Of a stretch of 32,606 bases of DNA, positions 15,636 to 24,242 are shown in pieces. This DNA comes from Chitinophagales bacterium (GTDB taxonomy: Bacteria > Bacteroidota > Bacteroidia > Chitinophagales > Saprospiraceae): positions 1 through 32,606 of the forward strand of contig JAAFJN010000050.1 in the NCBI GenBank assembly GCA_013298845.1. The letters run 5' to 3'. The position numbers were made by a program, and so were the translations under genes. Every line of letters starts with the position of its first letter. Within the stretch, counting starts at the first letter, position 1. The notes under the pieces were generated by a model. The model did no database searches and was not told the DNA's origin. It saw nothing but the letters and a program-made list of their open reading frames with translations.

Positions 15636-17696
15636 ATGAATAAGAAACTCTTTACGCTGATACCAGCCTTGGTTGCGCTGCTTTTTTCAGCGCCAATGGC
15701 CTGGGCTTCCAGCCACCGCGAAGCACCGCTGATTGCCGATGACCCTTTGGCCGATAACGCCGATGTGTACGCTTTCCGCAGCCCCGATAACCCCAATACC
15801 ATTACCCTTATTGCCACTTACGTACCGTTGCAATTGCCGCAGGGTGGCCCTAATTATTATAATTTTGGCGAAAATATTCGTTACGAAATTCACGTGGATA
15901 ACGATGCCTCCAAACCCGGCGACGAAATTATTTACCGCGTGGTATTTTCGGTGGTGAATGAAGACCCCAGCACGTTTTTTAACATTCGTTTGGGCAAAAT
16001 CAACCAAAAAATGACCTACACCCTGTACCGTTCGGACAACGGCGGTAACACGTTTGTGCCCATTTTGGTGAATATTCCGGTGCCGCCCACCAATATCGGC
16101 GAACGCAGCATTAACTCGCCCATTGGTTTAAATACAACTTACGATAAACTCGTAAAACGCGCAACGGTGTACGCTGCTACCGGCGAACAAGTGTACGTGG
16201 GTCCTTCCGATGATCCGTTTTTTGTGGACCTCGGCGGGGTGTTTGATCTCGGCGATTTGCCCCGCATGGATGGCTCTTCCCGCGATGGTTTGGCTTGCAA
16301 AAACGTGAGCACCATTGCCATCAAAATTCCCATTAAATCGCTGCTCAAACGCGGTGTTCGGGCAAATCCAACCAGTATTCTTGATCCTAATTTTGTGATC
16401 GGGGTGTGGGCCAGCGCCAGCCGCCAGCAAATTCGCACCCTCAACACCGACGGTACCGTGAATTACAGCGGTAACTGGGTGCAGGTGAGCCGCCTCGGCA
16501 TGCCTTTGACCAACGAAGTGGTGATTCCGGTGGGTTACAAAGACTACTGGAATTCGCTCACTCCTTACGAGGAACTGAACGATACGCAGTTGGACAATTT
16601 CTTTTACAATCCCGAATTGGCGCTCTACATGGACGATGCTTTGTTTGGCGGCGCGGTACCGGCTATGGCCCCGCTGCGCATCCAACGAAATTCGTTGGGT
16701 AGTTTTGACTTTGGCAACGGCAACGACGGGCTTTTTGGCCTCAAAGGAGACCCGGCTTTGGACGGAACCGCTTTGGCCGAAAATGTATTTGGCGGTTTGT
16801 TGCTGCCCGGTGCGGGCAAACCCCGTTCGGTGGACCTTTGGCCCATTTTCCACACGGGAGTACCTAATGTGCAGCCGTACCAGTTGGCAACGGGCAAAGG
16901 TGGCAATCCGTTGGCGGCGGGTAAACCATTTATCCACAACTTTTTGCCCAACGGCGGCGATATGTTGCGCCTCAATATGGCTACGCCGATAACGCCCCGC
17001 AACAGCCCCGATTTCAGCCCGCTGGGTCTGGTCAATGCGGCAGTACGCGGCTTAACCCAAGCCCCGTACAACACCAACAGCAACCTGCAATTTATCCCGA
17101 ACATGGACGGTTTCCCGAACGGTCGTCGCCTCGAAGATGACGTGACCCGGATCGAGTTGCAAGCCGTATCGGGTGTGGTATTGGCCGCCATTGGCCTTTG
17201 GTACGACGATTACAGCAACGGCAGCCCCGTTACCCAGGATCTGCTCGATGTGCTCACGTACACCACCGGTGTCGAAGCCAACGATGTGCCTTTCCGCACC
17301 AAGTTCCCGTTTGTGGCCCTGCCGCACGCCGGTGATGGCAACTGCGGCGGTCCTTTGGCCAGCGCCAATCGCCCCGAGTCCATGCCCGGAACGGGAATGA
17401 CCGGCAGCGGCACCCTCGAACGCAGTTCGGACCCGGCTACTGCCGTGGAAGCCGCCATCTACCCGAATCCGGTAGAAGACGCGACGACCCTCCGCTACAC
17501 CCTCACCGACGATACCCGCCTTGCCATTCGGGTGTATAACCAATCGGGCCGTTTAGTGACCGATTTGACCCAGGGTGAACAATCCGCCGGTACCTACGAG
17601 CAGGACATTAATGCCGCTGGTTGGCCAACGGGTTTGTATTACCTGAAAATAGAAAATGGCATTGCTACGCAAGTGATAAAGTTGTTTAAATTATAG
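15636..17696 (+). CDS. Secreted DUF4331-family protein with T9SS sorting tail
   Basis: A 686-residue paralogue of the previous protein, taken from ATG 15636 because it opens the signal peptide (MNKKLFTLIPALVALLFSAP...WA); the frame is open 17 codons upstream. The DUF4331 domain spans about residues 25-575. A linker of low complexity (PGTGMTGSGTLERSS) leads to a type A T9SS sorting domain: AAIYPNPVEDATTLRYTL, VYNQSGRLV, GTYEQDI, GLYYLKIENG, VIKLFKL. It should cross the outer membrane through the type IX system and be released or attached to the cell surface. Long stretches are nearly identical in DNA to the first copy. A terminator follows at 17742. Confidence 0.92.
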   Translation: MNKKLFTLIPALVALLFSAPMAWASSHREAPLIADDPLADNADVYAFRSPDNPNTITLIATYVPLQLPQGGPNYYNFGENIRYEIHVDNDASKPGDEIIYRVVFSVVNEDPSTFFNIRLGKINQKMTYTLYRSDNGGNTFVPILVNIPVPPTNIGERSINSPIGLNTTYDKLVKRATVYAATGEQVYVGPSDDPFFVDLGGVFDLGDLPRMDGSSRDGLACKNVSTIAIKIPIKSLLKRGVRANPTSILDPNFVIGVWASASRQQIRTLNTDGTVNYSGNWVQVSRLGMPLTNEVVIPVGYKDYWNSLTPYEELNDTQLDNFFYNPELALYMDDALFGGAVPAMAPLRIQRNSLGSFDFGNGNDGLFGLKGDPALDGTALAENVFGGLLLPGAGKPRSVDLWPIFHTGVPNVQPYQLATGKGGNPLAAGKPFIHNFLPNGGDMLRLNMATPITPRNSPDFSPLGLVNAAVRGLTQAPYNTNSNLQFIPNMDGFPNGRRLEDDVTRIELQAVSGVVLAAIGLWYDDYSNGSPVTQDLLDVLTYTTGVEANDVPFRTKFPFVALPHAGDGNCGGPLASANRPESMPGTGMTGSGTLERSSDPATAVEAAIYPNPVEDATTLRYTLTDDTRLAIRVYNQSGRLVTDLTQGEQSAGTYEQDINAAGWPTGLYYLKIENGIATQVIKLFKL

Positions 17697-17741
17697 ATCG
17701 TTTTTTTTGTTTTGAACCCAAAAATAAATTGAAAATGCGTG

Positions 17742-17784
17742 TCTGCCCGGATGATTTTGCAAAAAAGAGTTCGGGCAGATTTTT
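17742..17784 (+). terminator. Terminator after the DUF4331 pair
   Basis: TCTGCCCG (17742-17749) pairs with CGGGCAGA (17772-17779), followed at once by TTTTT. It separates the DUF4331 operon from the TPR lipoprotein gene. Confidence 0.75.
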
Positions 17785-17867
17785 ACCAAATTTAAAAAAA
17801 ATCGCAAAGGCGGCATTGCTTGTTTTCCCCAAAGAGCGGGTCTTTTTTGCAAAAAAATCTAAAAAAT

Positions 17868-19100
17868 ATGCTACGTTTCATTTTTATACTTTGCTTAATT
17901 TCCTCATTGTTTGCCTGTAAAAACCAAATGAGCAACAATGCCACAACGGCGGCTTCGGCCCTCGATATTCCGCAATTGCTCGATCGCCCCGAAGCCCTCC
18001 GCAACGGCATCGAATGGGATAACGTACAAAATTATTACGGAACCCAAACCACGGCCTTGCGCCAAAATCCCAAAAACTACGACGCCCGTATCAAATTGGC
18101 CGAGTGTTTTATTCAGGAAGCCCGCGTTACCGGCGAGCATCCGCATTATTATCCGGCGGCGTTGGCCATGCTGGACGTGGTGATTCAGGACCTGAGCGCC
18201 AAAACCAACGCCAGCATCAACGAAAAAGACCTGTATTTTCAGGCGTTGAGCCACAAAGCCGGGGTGCAATTGAGTTTGCACGATTTTAAAGGCGCCAAGG
18301 TTACGGCCACCTCGGCCCTCGCCCTCAATCCCTACAATGCCAATATTTACGGCTGTCTGGTAGATGCCCACGTTGAATTGGGCGAGTACGAAGCCGCCGT
18401 GAAAATGTGCGATAAAATGGTCGAAATTCGCCCTGATTTGCGCTCTTATGCCCGGGTATCGTACCTGCGCGAAATTCACGGCGACGTGCAAGGTGCCATT
18501 CAGGCGATGAAAATGGCCGTTGGCGCGGGTTATCCCGGTTACGAGCAAACCGAATGGGCGCGCCTTCAATTGGGGCATTTATACGAAAAATACGACGACC
18601 GCAACATGGCCGCACTCCAATACGAAACCTGTTTGCAGGCCCGCGAAAACTACCCCTTTGCGTTGGCGGCTAAAGCCAGTCTGGCCGAAGCCCAGGGCAA
18701 ACCACAAGAAGCCATTGAATGGTTACAAAAAGCCATTGCCATTATTCCTGAAGTGGGTTTTTACACGGATTTGGCCAAAATGATGAAAAAAATGGGGAAC
18801 CAGGCTGCTGTAGACACCCTGATTCCCCAAATTGAAGAAATGTACGCCGAGGACAAAGCCGCCGGTCACCGCGTGGCCTTGGAAGAAGCCGCTTTTCACC
18901 TCGACCTGACGGGCAAAGTGGATTTGGCCGCTTCGTTAATCAACGAAGAACTGGCCATTCGCCCCGATAATATTGACGTGAATAAAATGGCGGCGGCCAT
19001 TGCTCGCCGTCAAAATCGTCCGCAAGATGCCGCCGCGTATCTGAAAAAAGCGACCCGCACGGGCGCAAAAGACCCGGAAATTGCGGAAATGATGTTGTAG
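17868..19100 (+). CDS. TPR-repeat lipoprotein
   Basis: A 410-residue protein starting at ATG 17868, which opens MLRFIFILCLISSLFAC; the Cys follows a lipobox-like LFAC, so it should be lipid-anchored. The rest is almost all α-helical tetratricopeptide repeats, for example YDARIKLAECFIQEAR, AKVTATSALALNPYNANIY, VKMCDKMVEIRPD, and AIEWLQKAIAIIPEVGFYTD; the last repeat ends near residue 405. TPR lipoproteins of Bacteroidota usually act as scaffolds in the envelope. It follows the two DUF4331 genes after a terminator, so it may have its own promoter; a functional link to DUF4331 is suggested only by position. Confidence 0.88.
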   Translation: MLRFIFILCLISSLFACKNQMSNNATTAASALDIPQLLDRPEALRNGIEWDNVQNYYGTQTTALRQNPKNYDARIKLAECFIQEARVTGEHPHYYPAALAMLDVVIQDLSAKTNASINEKDLYFQALSHKAGVQLSLHDFKGAKVTATSALALNPYNANIYGCLVDAHVELGEYEAAVKMCDKMVEIRPDLRSYARVSYLREIHGDVQGAIQAMKMAVGAGYPGYEQTEWARLQLGHLYEKYDDRNMAALQYETCLQARENYPFALAAKASLAEAQGKPQEAIEWLQKAIAIIPEVGFYTDLAKMMKKMGNQAAVDTLIPQIEEMYAEDKAAGHRVALEEAAFHLDLTGKVDLAASLINEELAIRPDNIDVNKMAAAIARRQNRPQDAAAYLKKATRTGAKDPEIAEMML

Positions 19101-19129
19101 CGTATTACAGTGATGAAAATATGTGTCAG

Positions 19130-19168
19130 GCCGTTTCTTCCCGGACGTGGGGAGGAGCGGCTTTTTTT
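19130..19168 (+). terminator. Terminator after the TPR gene
   Basis: GCCG (19130-19133) and its T/C-rich extension pair with GGGGAGGAGCGGC ending at 19161, with a few G-U pairs, followed by seven T's. Confidence 0.7.
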
Positions 19169-19181
19169 ATCGAAATTCGCG

Positions 19182-19189
19182 TATCTTTG
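19182..19189 (+). promoter_or_regulatory. -7 box upstream of the intact Fic gene
   Basis: TATCTTTG matches TAnnTTTG and lies about 60 bp before ATG 19251, just after the preceding terminator. It is the same octamer as the box of the first Fic gene at 260. Confidence 0.5.
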
Positions 19190-19250
19190 TCCACAATAAG
19201 ACCCGTAACGCCTATGCCTGCACGCGTACCCCAACGGGTTTTCTTTTTGC

Positions 19251-20588
19251 ATGGAACAATTACTCGATAAAATTAATCGCCTAAAAGCCGAATACGACGC
19301 GCTTCGGCCATTGGCACCGGAGTACCAAAAAGCGTTGGAAAAAAAGTTCCGCCTGGAATTTAATTTTAACTCCAATCACATCGAAGGCAATACGCTCACG
19401 TACGGCGAAACGGAACTTTTACTTTATTTTGATGATACCAAAGGGGGACACACCATGCGCGAGTACGAGGAAATGAAAGCCCACGATGTGGCTTACCAAT
19501 TGATTCAGCAATGGGCCAACGATCCGCGACCAATGTCCGAAGTAGAGATAAAAAACCTCAACGAAACCCTTTTGGTGCGGCCCTTTTGGAAAGATGCCAT
19601 TACGCCCGATGGCCAGCCCACGCGGCGGCAAATTTTGGTGGGAGAATACAAACAACAACCCAATTCCGTCCGACTGGCTAACGGTGAAATATTTGAGTAC
19701 ACGTCACCCTTGGAAACCCCGGCGAAAATGCAGGAATTGGTAGCGTGGTACCGCAAACAGGAAGAAAATAACGAGTTTCATCCGTTGTTGGTCGCCGCTT
19801 TGTTGCATTATCGTTTTGTGTGCATACACCCTTTCGACGACGGAAATGGCCGGGTATCGCGGTTGTTGATGAATTATGCGTTGCTGAAACGGGGCTACCC
19901 GCCAGTTGTGATTAAATCAGCCGATAAAAGCAACTATTTACGGGCGTTAAACGCTGCGGATACCGGCGATACCGATTCTTTTGTTCAGTACGTCGGGGAG
20001 CAACTCATCTGGAGTTTGGACTTGGCTATTAAAGCCGCTAAGGGAGAAAGCATCGAAGAACCGGATGACCTGGATAAGGAAATTGCGTTGTTGCAGCGGG
20101 AGTTGTCGAGTAAGACAGAAGTGTCTAAAAAGGGAACCCCTGAAAACGTGGTAAAGGCTTTTGAGGAGGGTTTGATTGATGTTTTTCAAACCATTGAAAC
20201 AAAAATAAGCAGCCTTTCATCCTCTTTTTTAGAAACAGGAAGGAGGTTTTTCCCAAATATGTATGATGCAAGTAATTCCTTAGTTATTCATCAAAAGGCA
20301 TCAGACTGGGATGAACTGCGGAAGTGGCTATCAACGGAGGTTTTGCATCTCAAGCATAGAATGGCCTTATTTCAATATACTTATGAATTGAAAGGGTTAA
20401 AAAGTACTCTTCGTGCTGATATATTTGAAGTAACGTTACGTGTTGAATTTCAAGAGTTTAACTACAAAATAGGGGAGACACTTTATCCCTACGGCAAACC
20501 GCTCACCGAAGCACAAAAGCAGGAAATTATTCGCCCCATTATTAAAGATATTATTGAACGGATAAAAAGCGCGAGTGATCGAGGGTAG
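19251..20588 (+). CDS. Fic-domain protein (intact)
   Basis: A 445-residue cytoplasmic Fic protein, predicted to AMPylate or otherwise modify a protein target. The autoinhibitory helix motif is visible as SNHIEGN (Ser41...Glu45-Gly46), matching (S/T)xxxE(G/N). The catalytic loop HPFDDGNGRVSR lies at about 193-204, with the active His and the phosphate-binding Gly-Asn-Gly-Arg in place. A predicted flap segment lies near residues 125-150. The C-terminal half (about 230-445) is a long helical extension without a domain I recognise. It differs clearly from the interrupted Fic at 306-1373 in layout. Transcription probably starts at the box at 19182 and ends at 20606-20652. Confidence 0.92.
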   Translation: MEQLLDKINRLKAEYDALRPLAPEYQKALEKKFRLEFNFNSNHIEGNTLTYGETELLLYFDDTKGGHTMREYEEMKAHDVAYQLIQQWANDPRPMSEVEIKNLNETLLVRPFWKDAITPDGQPTRRQILVGEYKQQPNSVRLANGEIFEYTSPLETPAKMQELVAWYRKQEENNEFHPLLVAALLHYRFVCIHPFDDGNGRVSRLLMNYALLKRGYPPVVIKSADKSNYLRALNAADTGDTDSFVQYVGEQLIWSLDLAIKAAKGESIEEPDDLDKEIALLQRELSSKTEVSKKGTPENVVKAFEEGLIDVFQTIETKISSLSSSFLETGRRFFPNMYDASNSLVIHQKASDWDELRKWLSTEVLHLKHRMALFQYTYELKGLKSTLRADIFEVTLRVEFQEFNYKIGETLYPYGKPLTEAQKQEIIRPIIKDIIERIKSASDRG

Positions 20589-20605
20589 GGTGGTATAAAA
20601 ATATT

Positions 20606-20652
20606 TGCCCTACCGACCAAGATCGCACCCGCTATGGTAGGTCGGTAGGGCA
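20606..20652 (+). terminator. Perfect 13-bp hairpin between converging genes
   Basis: TGCCCTACCGACC (20606-20618) pairs perfectly with GGTCGGTAGGGCA (20640-20652) around a 21-nt loop. It lies between the ends of the Fic gene and the DUF1761 gene and can serve both strands. T tracts are weak. Confidence 0.65.
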
Positions 20653-20658
20653 CTGTTC

Positions 20659-21099
20659 TTAACGCCACGCACTCACAATACCGCACATCACGCACAACGT
20701 AATCAACCAGTAGCCGGTATTCACCAATACCCAACTAAAGGGCTTTTTTTCAAAAATAGACAAAGTACCCAGCACCGGAAACACAAAAAACAGGCCGTAC
20801 GAAATGCCGTGCACCACGCCGTGCCGGAACGTTTTCCAGTCTTTGGGGTTGCCGTCGAAATCAATGTTCGTTTGGTGCGGGTCGAGGAACTGTACGCAGC
20901 ACCAGAACGCCAACAAAAAAGACATTCCGAGGCAAACCAGGTACATAATTGGTTTAGGGCCGTTACCCACACTTTCGAGGGTAAAGCCGTTGGCGCGCAT
21001 CCATATGCCGCCGAGTACTTTGGGGTGGTAATAAACGAAACCGACGACCATCGGGATAAGTGTGGCGACGCCAATCGCCAACCAGTTGATGCCTTCCAT
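20659..21099 (-). CDS. DUF1761 membrane protein
   Basis: A 146-residue integral membrane protein, started at ATG 21099 (MEGINWLAIGVATLIPMVVG); the open frame upstream looks non-coding. Four hydrophobic segments are visible: about residues 5-25, 52-70, 95-115 and 122-142. The opening pattern with GFVYYHPKVLGGIWM is typical of DUF1761, a family of unknown function. It is the last gene of a loose minus-strand row after the split-barrel protein, 115 bp away, in AT-rich DNA that could hold its own promoter. Confidence 0.85.
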   Translation of the reverse strand: MEGINWLAIGVATLIPMVVGFVYYHPKVLGGIWMRANGFTLESVGNGPKPIMYLVCLGMSFLLAFWCCVQFLDPHQTNIDFDGNPKDWKTFRHGVVHGISYGLFFVFPVLGTLSIFEKKPFSWVLVNTGYWLITLCVMCGIVSAWR

Positions 21100-21214
21100 A
21101 ATTAACTTTGTTTTGATGTGAACAATAAAAAAACCTTCCAGCAAGAAAGGAGCCGTGAAATTATACACTTTTTGTGTTTTAAAAGTGTTTTTAAAACTTT
21201 TTTTCGTAAAAAAA

Positions 21215-21754
21215 CTAATGCGTTGGTAACCCGTCCAGGCTAATTTGGTTTTTTTCGGCGCGGTAAGTGGCCAATCCTTCCGGTCCGCGGTTGTCGGCCC
21301 ATTTGTGCAGTACATCGCGGTCTGCCTTGTAATCATACAACGGAACGGCAAATCCACACGAGGTTTGCACGGCGTAAATCCGGGCCAAAATGAGTTGGCG
21401 CGTACCGGTATAAAGGGGAAACTGCGGGCTGTATTCGGCCCACTCGGGCGTTCCGGGCAGCACCAATTGGCCGCTTCCGTACAGGCGCAAAATCATGGGT
21501 GGCCCGTCGAAAGCACAAAACATAAAGGTAATACGTTGGTTCTCCAGAATGTGCGCGGCGGTTTCGTTACCGCTTCCGGTCATATCCGAGTAGCCCACCA
21601 GCCCCGGCGATAATACCCGAAAACAATCCAACCCTTTCGGGGACAGGTTCACGTGTCCATCGGCGGCCAGCGGTGCCGAGGCCACAAAAAACAGGTGTTG
21701 TTGTTGGATAAATGTCCGGTGTGCGTCGTTAATTTCGGTGAAAATTTTGCCCAT
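21215..21754 (-). CDS. Pyridoxamine 5'-phosphate oxidase-like FMN-binding protein
   Basis: A 179-residue protein from ATG 21754 (MGKIFTEINDAHRTFI). It has the split-barrel flavin-binding fold of the PNPOx family: FFVASAPLAADGHVNLSPKG, a strand RVLSPGLVGYSDMTGSGNETAAHI, and NQRITFMFCAFDGPPMILRLYGSG. This subgroup is generally annotated as pyridoxamine 5'-phosphate oxidase family; most members are not the biosynthetic enzyme, and many bind FMN, F420 or heme. The substrate is unknown. The protein is soluble and cytoplasmic. It stands 58 bp after the DUF4199 gene. Confidence 0.85.
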   Translation of the reverse strand: MGKIFTEINDAHRTFIQQQHLFFVASAPLAADGHVNLSPKGLDCFRVLSPGLVGYSDMTGSGNETAAHILENQRITFMFCAFDGPPMILRLYGSGQLVLPGTPEWAEYSPQFPLYTGTRQLILARIYAVQTSCGFAVPLYDYKADRDVLHKWADNRGPEGLATYRAEKNQISLDGLPTH

Positions 21755-21812
21755 ATTTCTTAATAATTTGTGGTAAATGTACAATGCACGGGCAAAACTT
21801 TCACAATAGTGG

Positions 21813-22325
21813 TTATTTTCGTTGGAGTAACAACGCCGATAATAAAGATACCACCAAGGCAACCGGTAGCGGTTCCATCAAGGTGAGCAGGAATTTGTAC
21901 ACCGGTTTCGCGTACATCTCCTGGTATTTGGCCATTTCAGCAGCGGCAGCCTGAATTTCCGCTTCCGGCTGTTGATTGGCGCGCATGGCATCCAGTGTCT
22001 GTTGTACGTATTGGTTCATAAAATCGGGTAACAGCCAGTTCGATACCATCATCCAGGCAACGGCGTAACAAACGCAGGAGATCAGGGCCATAATGCCACC
22101 CACTTTAAATGCCTCGCCAAACCCAATGCTGCCGTTGCGTTCTTCTTCGCGGTAAACGCGCACCCCGATAAACACAAAAAGCATACTGAGCACCATGCCG
22201 CCGTATCCCCACACCTCCATACCCCCGAAATGAGGGTTGTTGTGCAAATACAAACCCGTTCCCAGCATGAGGGCCGCCGCAAGCGCGCCGGAGATAAAAC
22301 CGTACTTTAAAATAATTTTGTTCAT
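21813..22325 (-). CDS. DUF4199 membrane protein
   Basis: A 170-residue membrane protein from ATG 22325 (MNKIILKYGFISGALAAALMLG). Four hydrophobic segments are seen: about 6-24, 38-55, 75-95 and 148-168, with a charged helical loop between the last two (QQTLDAMRANQQPEAEIQAA). This is the DUF4199 layout, of unknown function, common in Bacteroidota. In this window it follows a membrane-bound LuxR-type regulator, a neighbourhood also seen elsewhere in the phylum from memory. A stem-loop lies in the gap between the two. Confidence 0.85.
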   Translation of the reverse strand: MNKIILKYGFISGALAAALMLGTGLYLHNNPHFGGMEVWGYGGMVLSMLFVFIGVRVYREEERNGSIGFGEAFKVGGIMALISCVCYAVAWMMVSNWLLPDFMNQYVQQTLDAMRANQQPEAEIQAAAAEMAKYQEMYAKPVYKFLLTLMEPLPVALVVSLLSALLLQRK

Positions 22326-22381
22326 TGTTAATGATGTAGTTTGCAAATGAAAAAATCCGCTTCCGATACAAAGCAGTAACG

Positions 22382-22406
22382 GGGCCAAAGGGACGGTCTT
22401 TGGCCC
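22382..22406 (-). other. Stem-loop in the luxR-DUF4199 gap
   Basis: GGGCCAAAG (22382-22390) pairs perfectly with CTTTGGCCC (22398-22406) around a 7-nt loop. On the minus strand it has no trailing T run, so it is more likely an RNA processing or stability element in the leader of the DUF4199 gene than a terminator. Confidence 0.5.
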
Positions 22407-22483
22407 AAAAAGACCTCATACTTTCGGGTGATTTTACGAAAATGCGCTTTTTTGGGCGTTTATTTGCAAACTTGGCGAAGCCA

Positions 22484-22963
22484 TTAATCCGATAAAAGCC
22501 CCAAGGATTTGACTTTTTGAATGGCTTGGGTGCGCCGTTGAACGTCCAATTTTGAAAAAACGTTGGAGATATGGGTTTTAACGGTATTGAGCGAAACAAA
22601 CATGGCGTCCGCAATTTCCTGGTTACTCAGGCCCTTTGACAGGTATTGCAACACCTCCACTTCGCGTGGGGTAAGTCCCAGGCGGGCAATCACGGCTTCA
22701 GTATTGGTCCCCGCTGAATTGGGTAGGTTGAGGGGCAACTCCGGAGCCGGGGTGTGCCGCCGCGCATAATTCCAACGCCAACCGCCCCAAATACCCGCTG
22801 CGCAGCAAACGGCCGCCACAATACCCGTGTACACCGAATCGGCCCGTCGGATAAACAAAAAACGGTACTGCACGTACTGCATGAGCACGAGCAGTAAGCC
22901 CAAAACAATGCTGTACAGGATAATGCGGCGCATGGGCTGTAACAGCGCTAACAAAGATGCCAT
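22484..22963 (-). CDS. Membrane-anchored LuxR-type transcription regulator
   Basis: A 159-residue protein from ATG 22963. Two hydrophobic segments at about residues 12-32 and 45-62 are followed by a linker and a LuxR/GerE helix-turn-helix at about 94-155 (GLTPREVEVLQYLSKGLSNQEIADAMFVSLNTVKTH...KLDV). There is no receiver domain with a phosphorylatable Asp; the membrane part may sense the envelope directly. It begins 4 bp after the cinA stop, so it is in the cinA transcript. The protein would have to reach DNA while held at the membrane, or be released. Its target is unknown; the DUF4199 gene downstream is a natural candidate. Confidence 0.85.
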   Translation of the reverse strand: MASLLALLQPMRRIILYSIVLGLLLVLMQYVQYRFLFIRRADSVYTGIVAAVCCAAGIWGGWRWNYARRHTPAPELPLNLPNSAGTNTEAVIARLGLTPREVEVLQYLSKGLSNQEIADAMFVSLNTVKTHISNVFSKLDVQRRTQAIQKVKSLGLLSD

Positions 22964-22967
22964 AATT

Positions 22968-24221
22968 TTAACCCAGTACTTTTCGAACCATATTGAGCGC
23001 GTAAGTGGCCGTCAATTGGATGTTTTTCAGGCGATCGCGTCCAAAAATATGTTTCGCCGCCAGCGTTTTTTCACGCGTGGCCACCGCCATCCACACGGTG
23101 CCAACGGGTTTATCGGGGGTGCCGCCGCCGGGTCCGGCAATGCCCGAAACCGCTACGGCAATATCAACGCCCAAGGTGTCCAGCGCGCCTTCGGCCATGG
23201 CTTTGACGCAGGCTTCGCTTACGGCCCCTTCCGTTTCGAGCAGAGATTTGGGAACGCCGAGCAATTTTTCTTTCATTTCGTACGAATACGCCACCACGCT
23301 GCCCGGGTAATACGCCGATGAACCGGCCACTTCGGTGAGCAAATGCGCAATATATCCCCCGGTGCAACTTTCGGCGGTGCCCAATTGCCAGTTTTTTTCG
23401 AGCAGTTTCCGCCCAATGACTTTGGCCAAAGAATCATCCTCGTAGCCATAGACCAAATCGGGGATAATGGCCTCCATTTCCCGGATTTTCACGTCCAGTT
23501 CGGCGTTGAGTTCTGCTTCGGCGGTGGGGGTGACCGGCCCTTCCCACACGCCCGTCAGGCGCAGGCGCACCTGTCCCAAGCCGGGCAAATAGGCTACTTT
23601 CAGGTGAGTGGGCAGGTTATCTTCAAATTGCTCGATGCGTTGGGCGATCATAGATTCTCCTTCGCAGGCCGTGAGCAGGGTGCGGTGCGCAATGGGGCGG
23701 GCTTGAAAACGTTGGACCAAACGCGGCATCACTTCCTGGGTCATCAGGTACTCCATTTCGAAGGGAACACCGGGCAGAGAAATATATACTTTGTTGTCTT
23801 TTTCGAACCACATGCCCGGCGCGGTACCTACTTTATTGGCCAAAATGGTGGCTTTGGTGGGCAACGTAGCCTGGTCGCTCATGGTAGGCGGCAAAGGGCG
23901 GTTAATTTTGGTAAAATAACCTTTAATACGCTCGAACGTCGGTTCATCGAGGTACATCTCCGATTCAAAATAATCGGCCAAAACCTTTTTGGTAATATCG
24001 TCTTTGGTGGGACCGAGGCCGCCGGTCATAATCACCACATCGGCGAGTTGAGCGGCGTGTTCAATGCCATTCCAAATGGCCTCGCGGGTATCGCCCACAC
24101 TGCTGCGGCTGGTAACGCGTATCCCTTTGAGGTTCAGTTCGCGCCCCATCCAGGATGAGTTGGTGTCAATAATTTGTCCGATGAGAATTTCATCGCCAAT
24201 GGTGAGCAGGTGTGCGGTCAT
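22968..24221 (-). CDS. cinA: CinA-family nicotinamide-nucleotide amidohydrolase
   Basis: A 417-residue two-domain protein of usual length. The N-terminal domain (about 1-170) has the MoCF/CinA fold with GDEILIGQIIDTN and the nucleotide-binding loop GGLGPTKDD; it acts on ADP-ribose-type compounds in studied homologues. The C-terminal domain (about 255-417) is the PncC amidohydrolase, with AESCTGGYIAHLLTEVAGSS and VSGIAGPGGGTPDKPVGTVW, which deamidates NMN for NAD recycling. The start ATG at 24221 lies 21 bp after the CotH gene stop. It is followed 4 bp later by the luxR-type gene. The protein is cytoplasmic. Confidence 0.95.
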   Translation of the reverse strand: MTAHLLTIGDEILIGQIIDTNSSWMGRELNLKGIRVTSRSSVGDTREAIWNGIEHAAQLADVVIMTGGLGPTKDDITKKVLADYFESEMYLDEPTFERIKGYFTKINRPLPPTMSDQATLPTKATILANKVGTAPGMWFEKDNKVYISLPGVPFEMEYLMTQEVMPRLVQRFQARPIAHRTLLTACEGESMIAQRIEQFEDNLPTHLKVAYLPGLGQVRLRLTGVWEGPVTPTAEAELNAELDVKIREMEAIIPDLVYGYEDDSLAKVIGRKLLEKNWQLGTAESCTGGYIAHLLTEVAGSSAYYPGSVVAYSYEMKEKLLGVPKSLLETEGAVSEACVKAMAEGALDTLGVDIAVAVSGIAGPGGGTPDKPVGTVWMAVATREKTLAAKHIFGRDRLKNIQLTATYALNMVRKVLG

Positions 24222-24242
24222 ATTTTTTTTATGGCAAATGGT

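Noticed and set aside
13891-17696. Tandem DUF4331 genes as an assembly duplication
   Set aside because: The copies differ throughout and have different C termini, so they are real paralogues.
23343-24158. 271-codon plus-strand frame opposite cinA
   Set aside because: Antisense to a complete two-domain CinA, with low-information translation.
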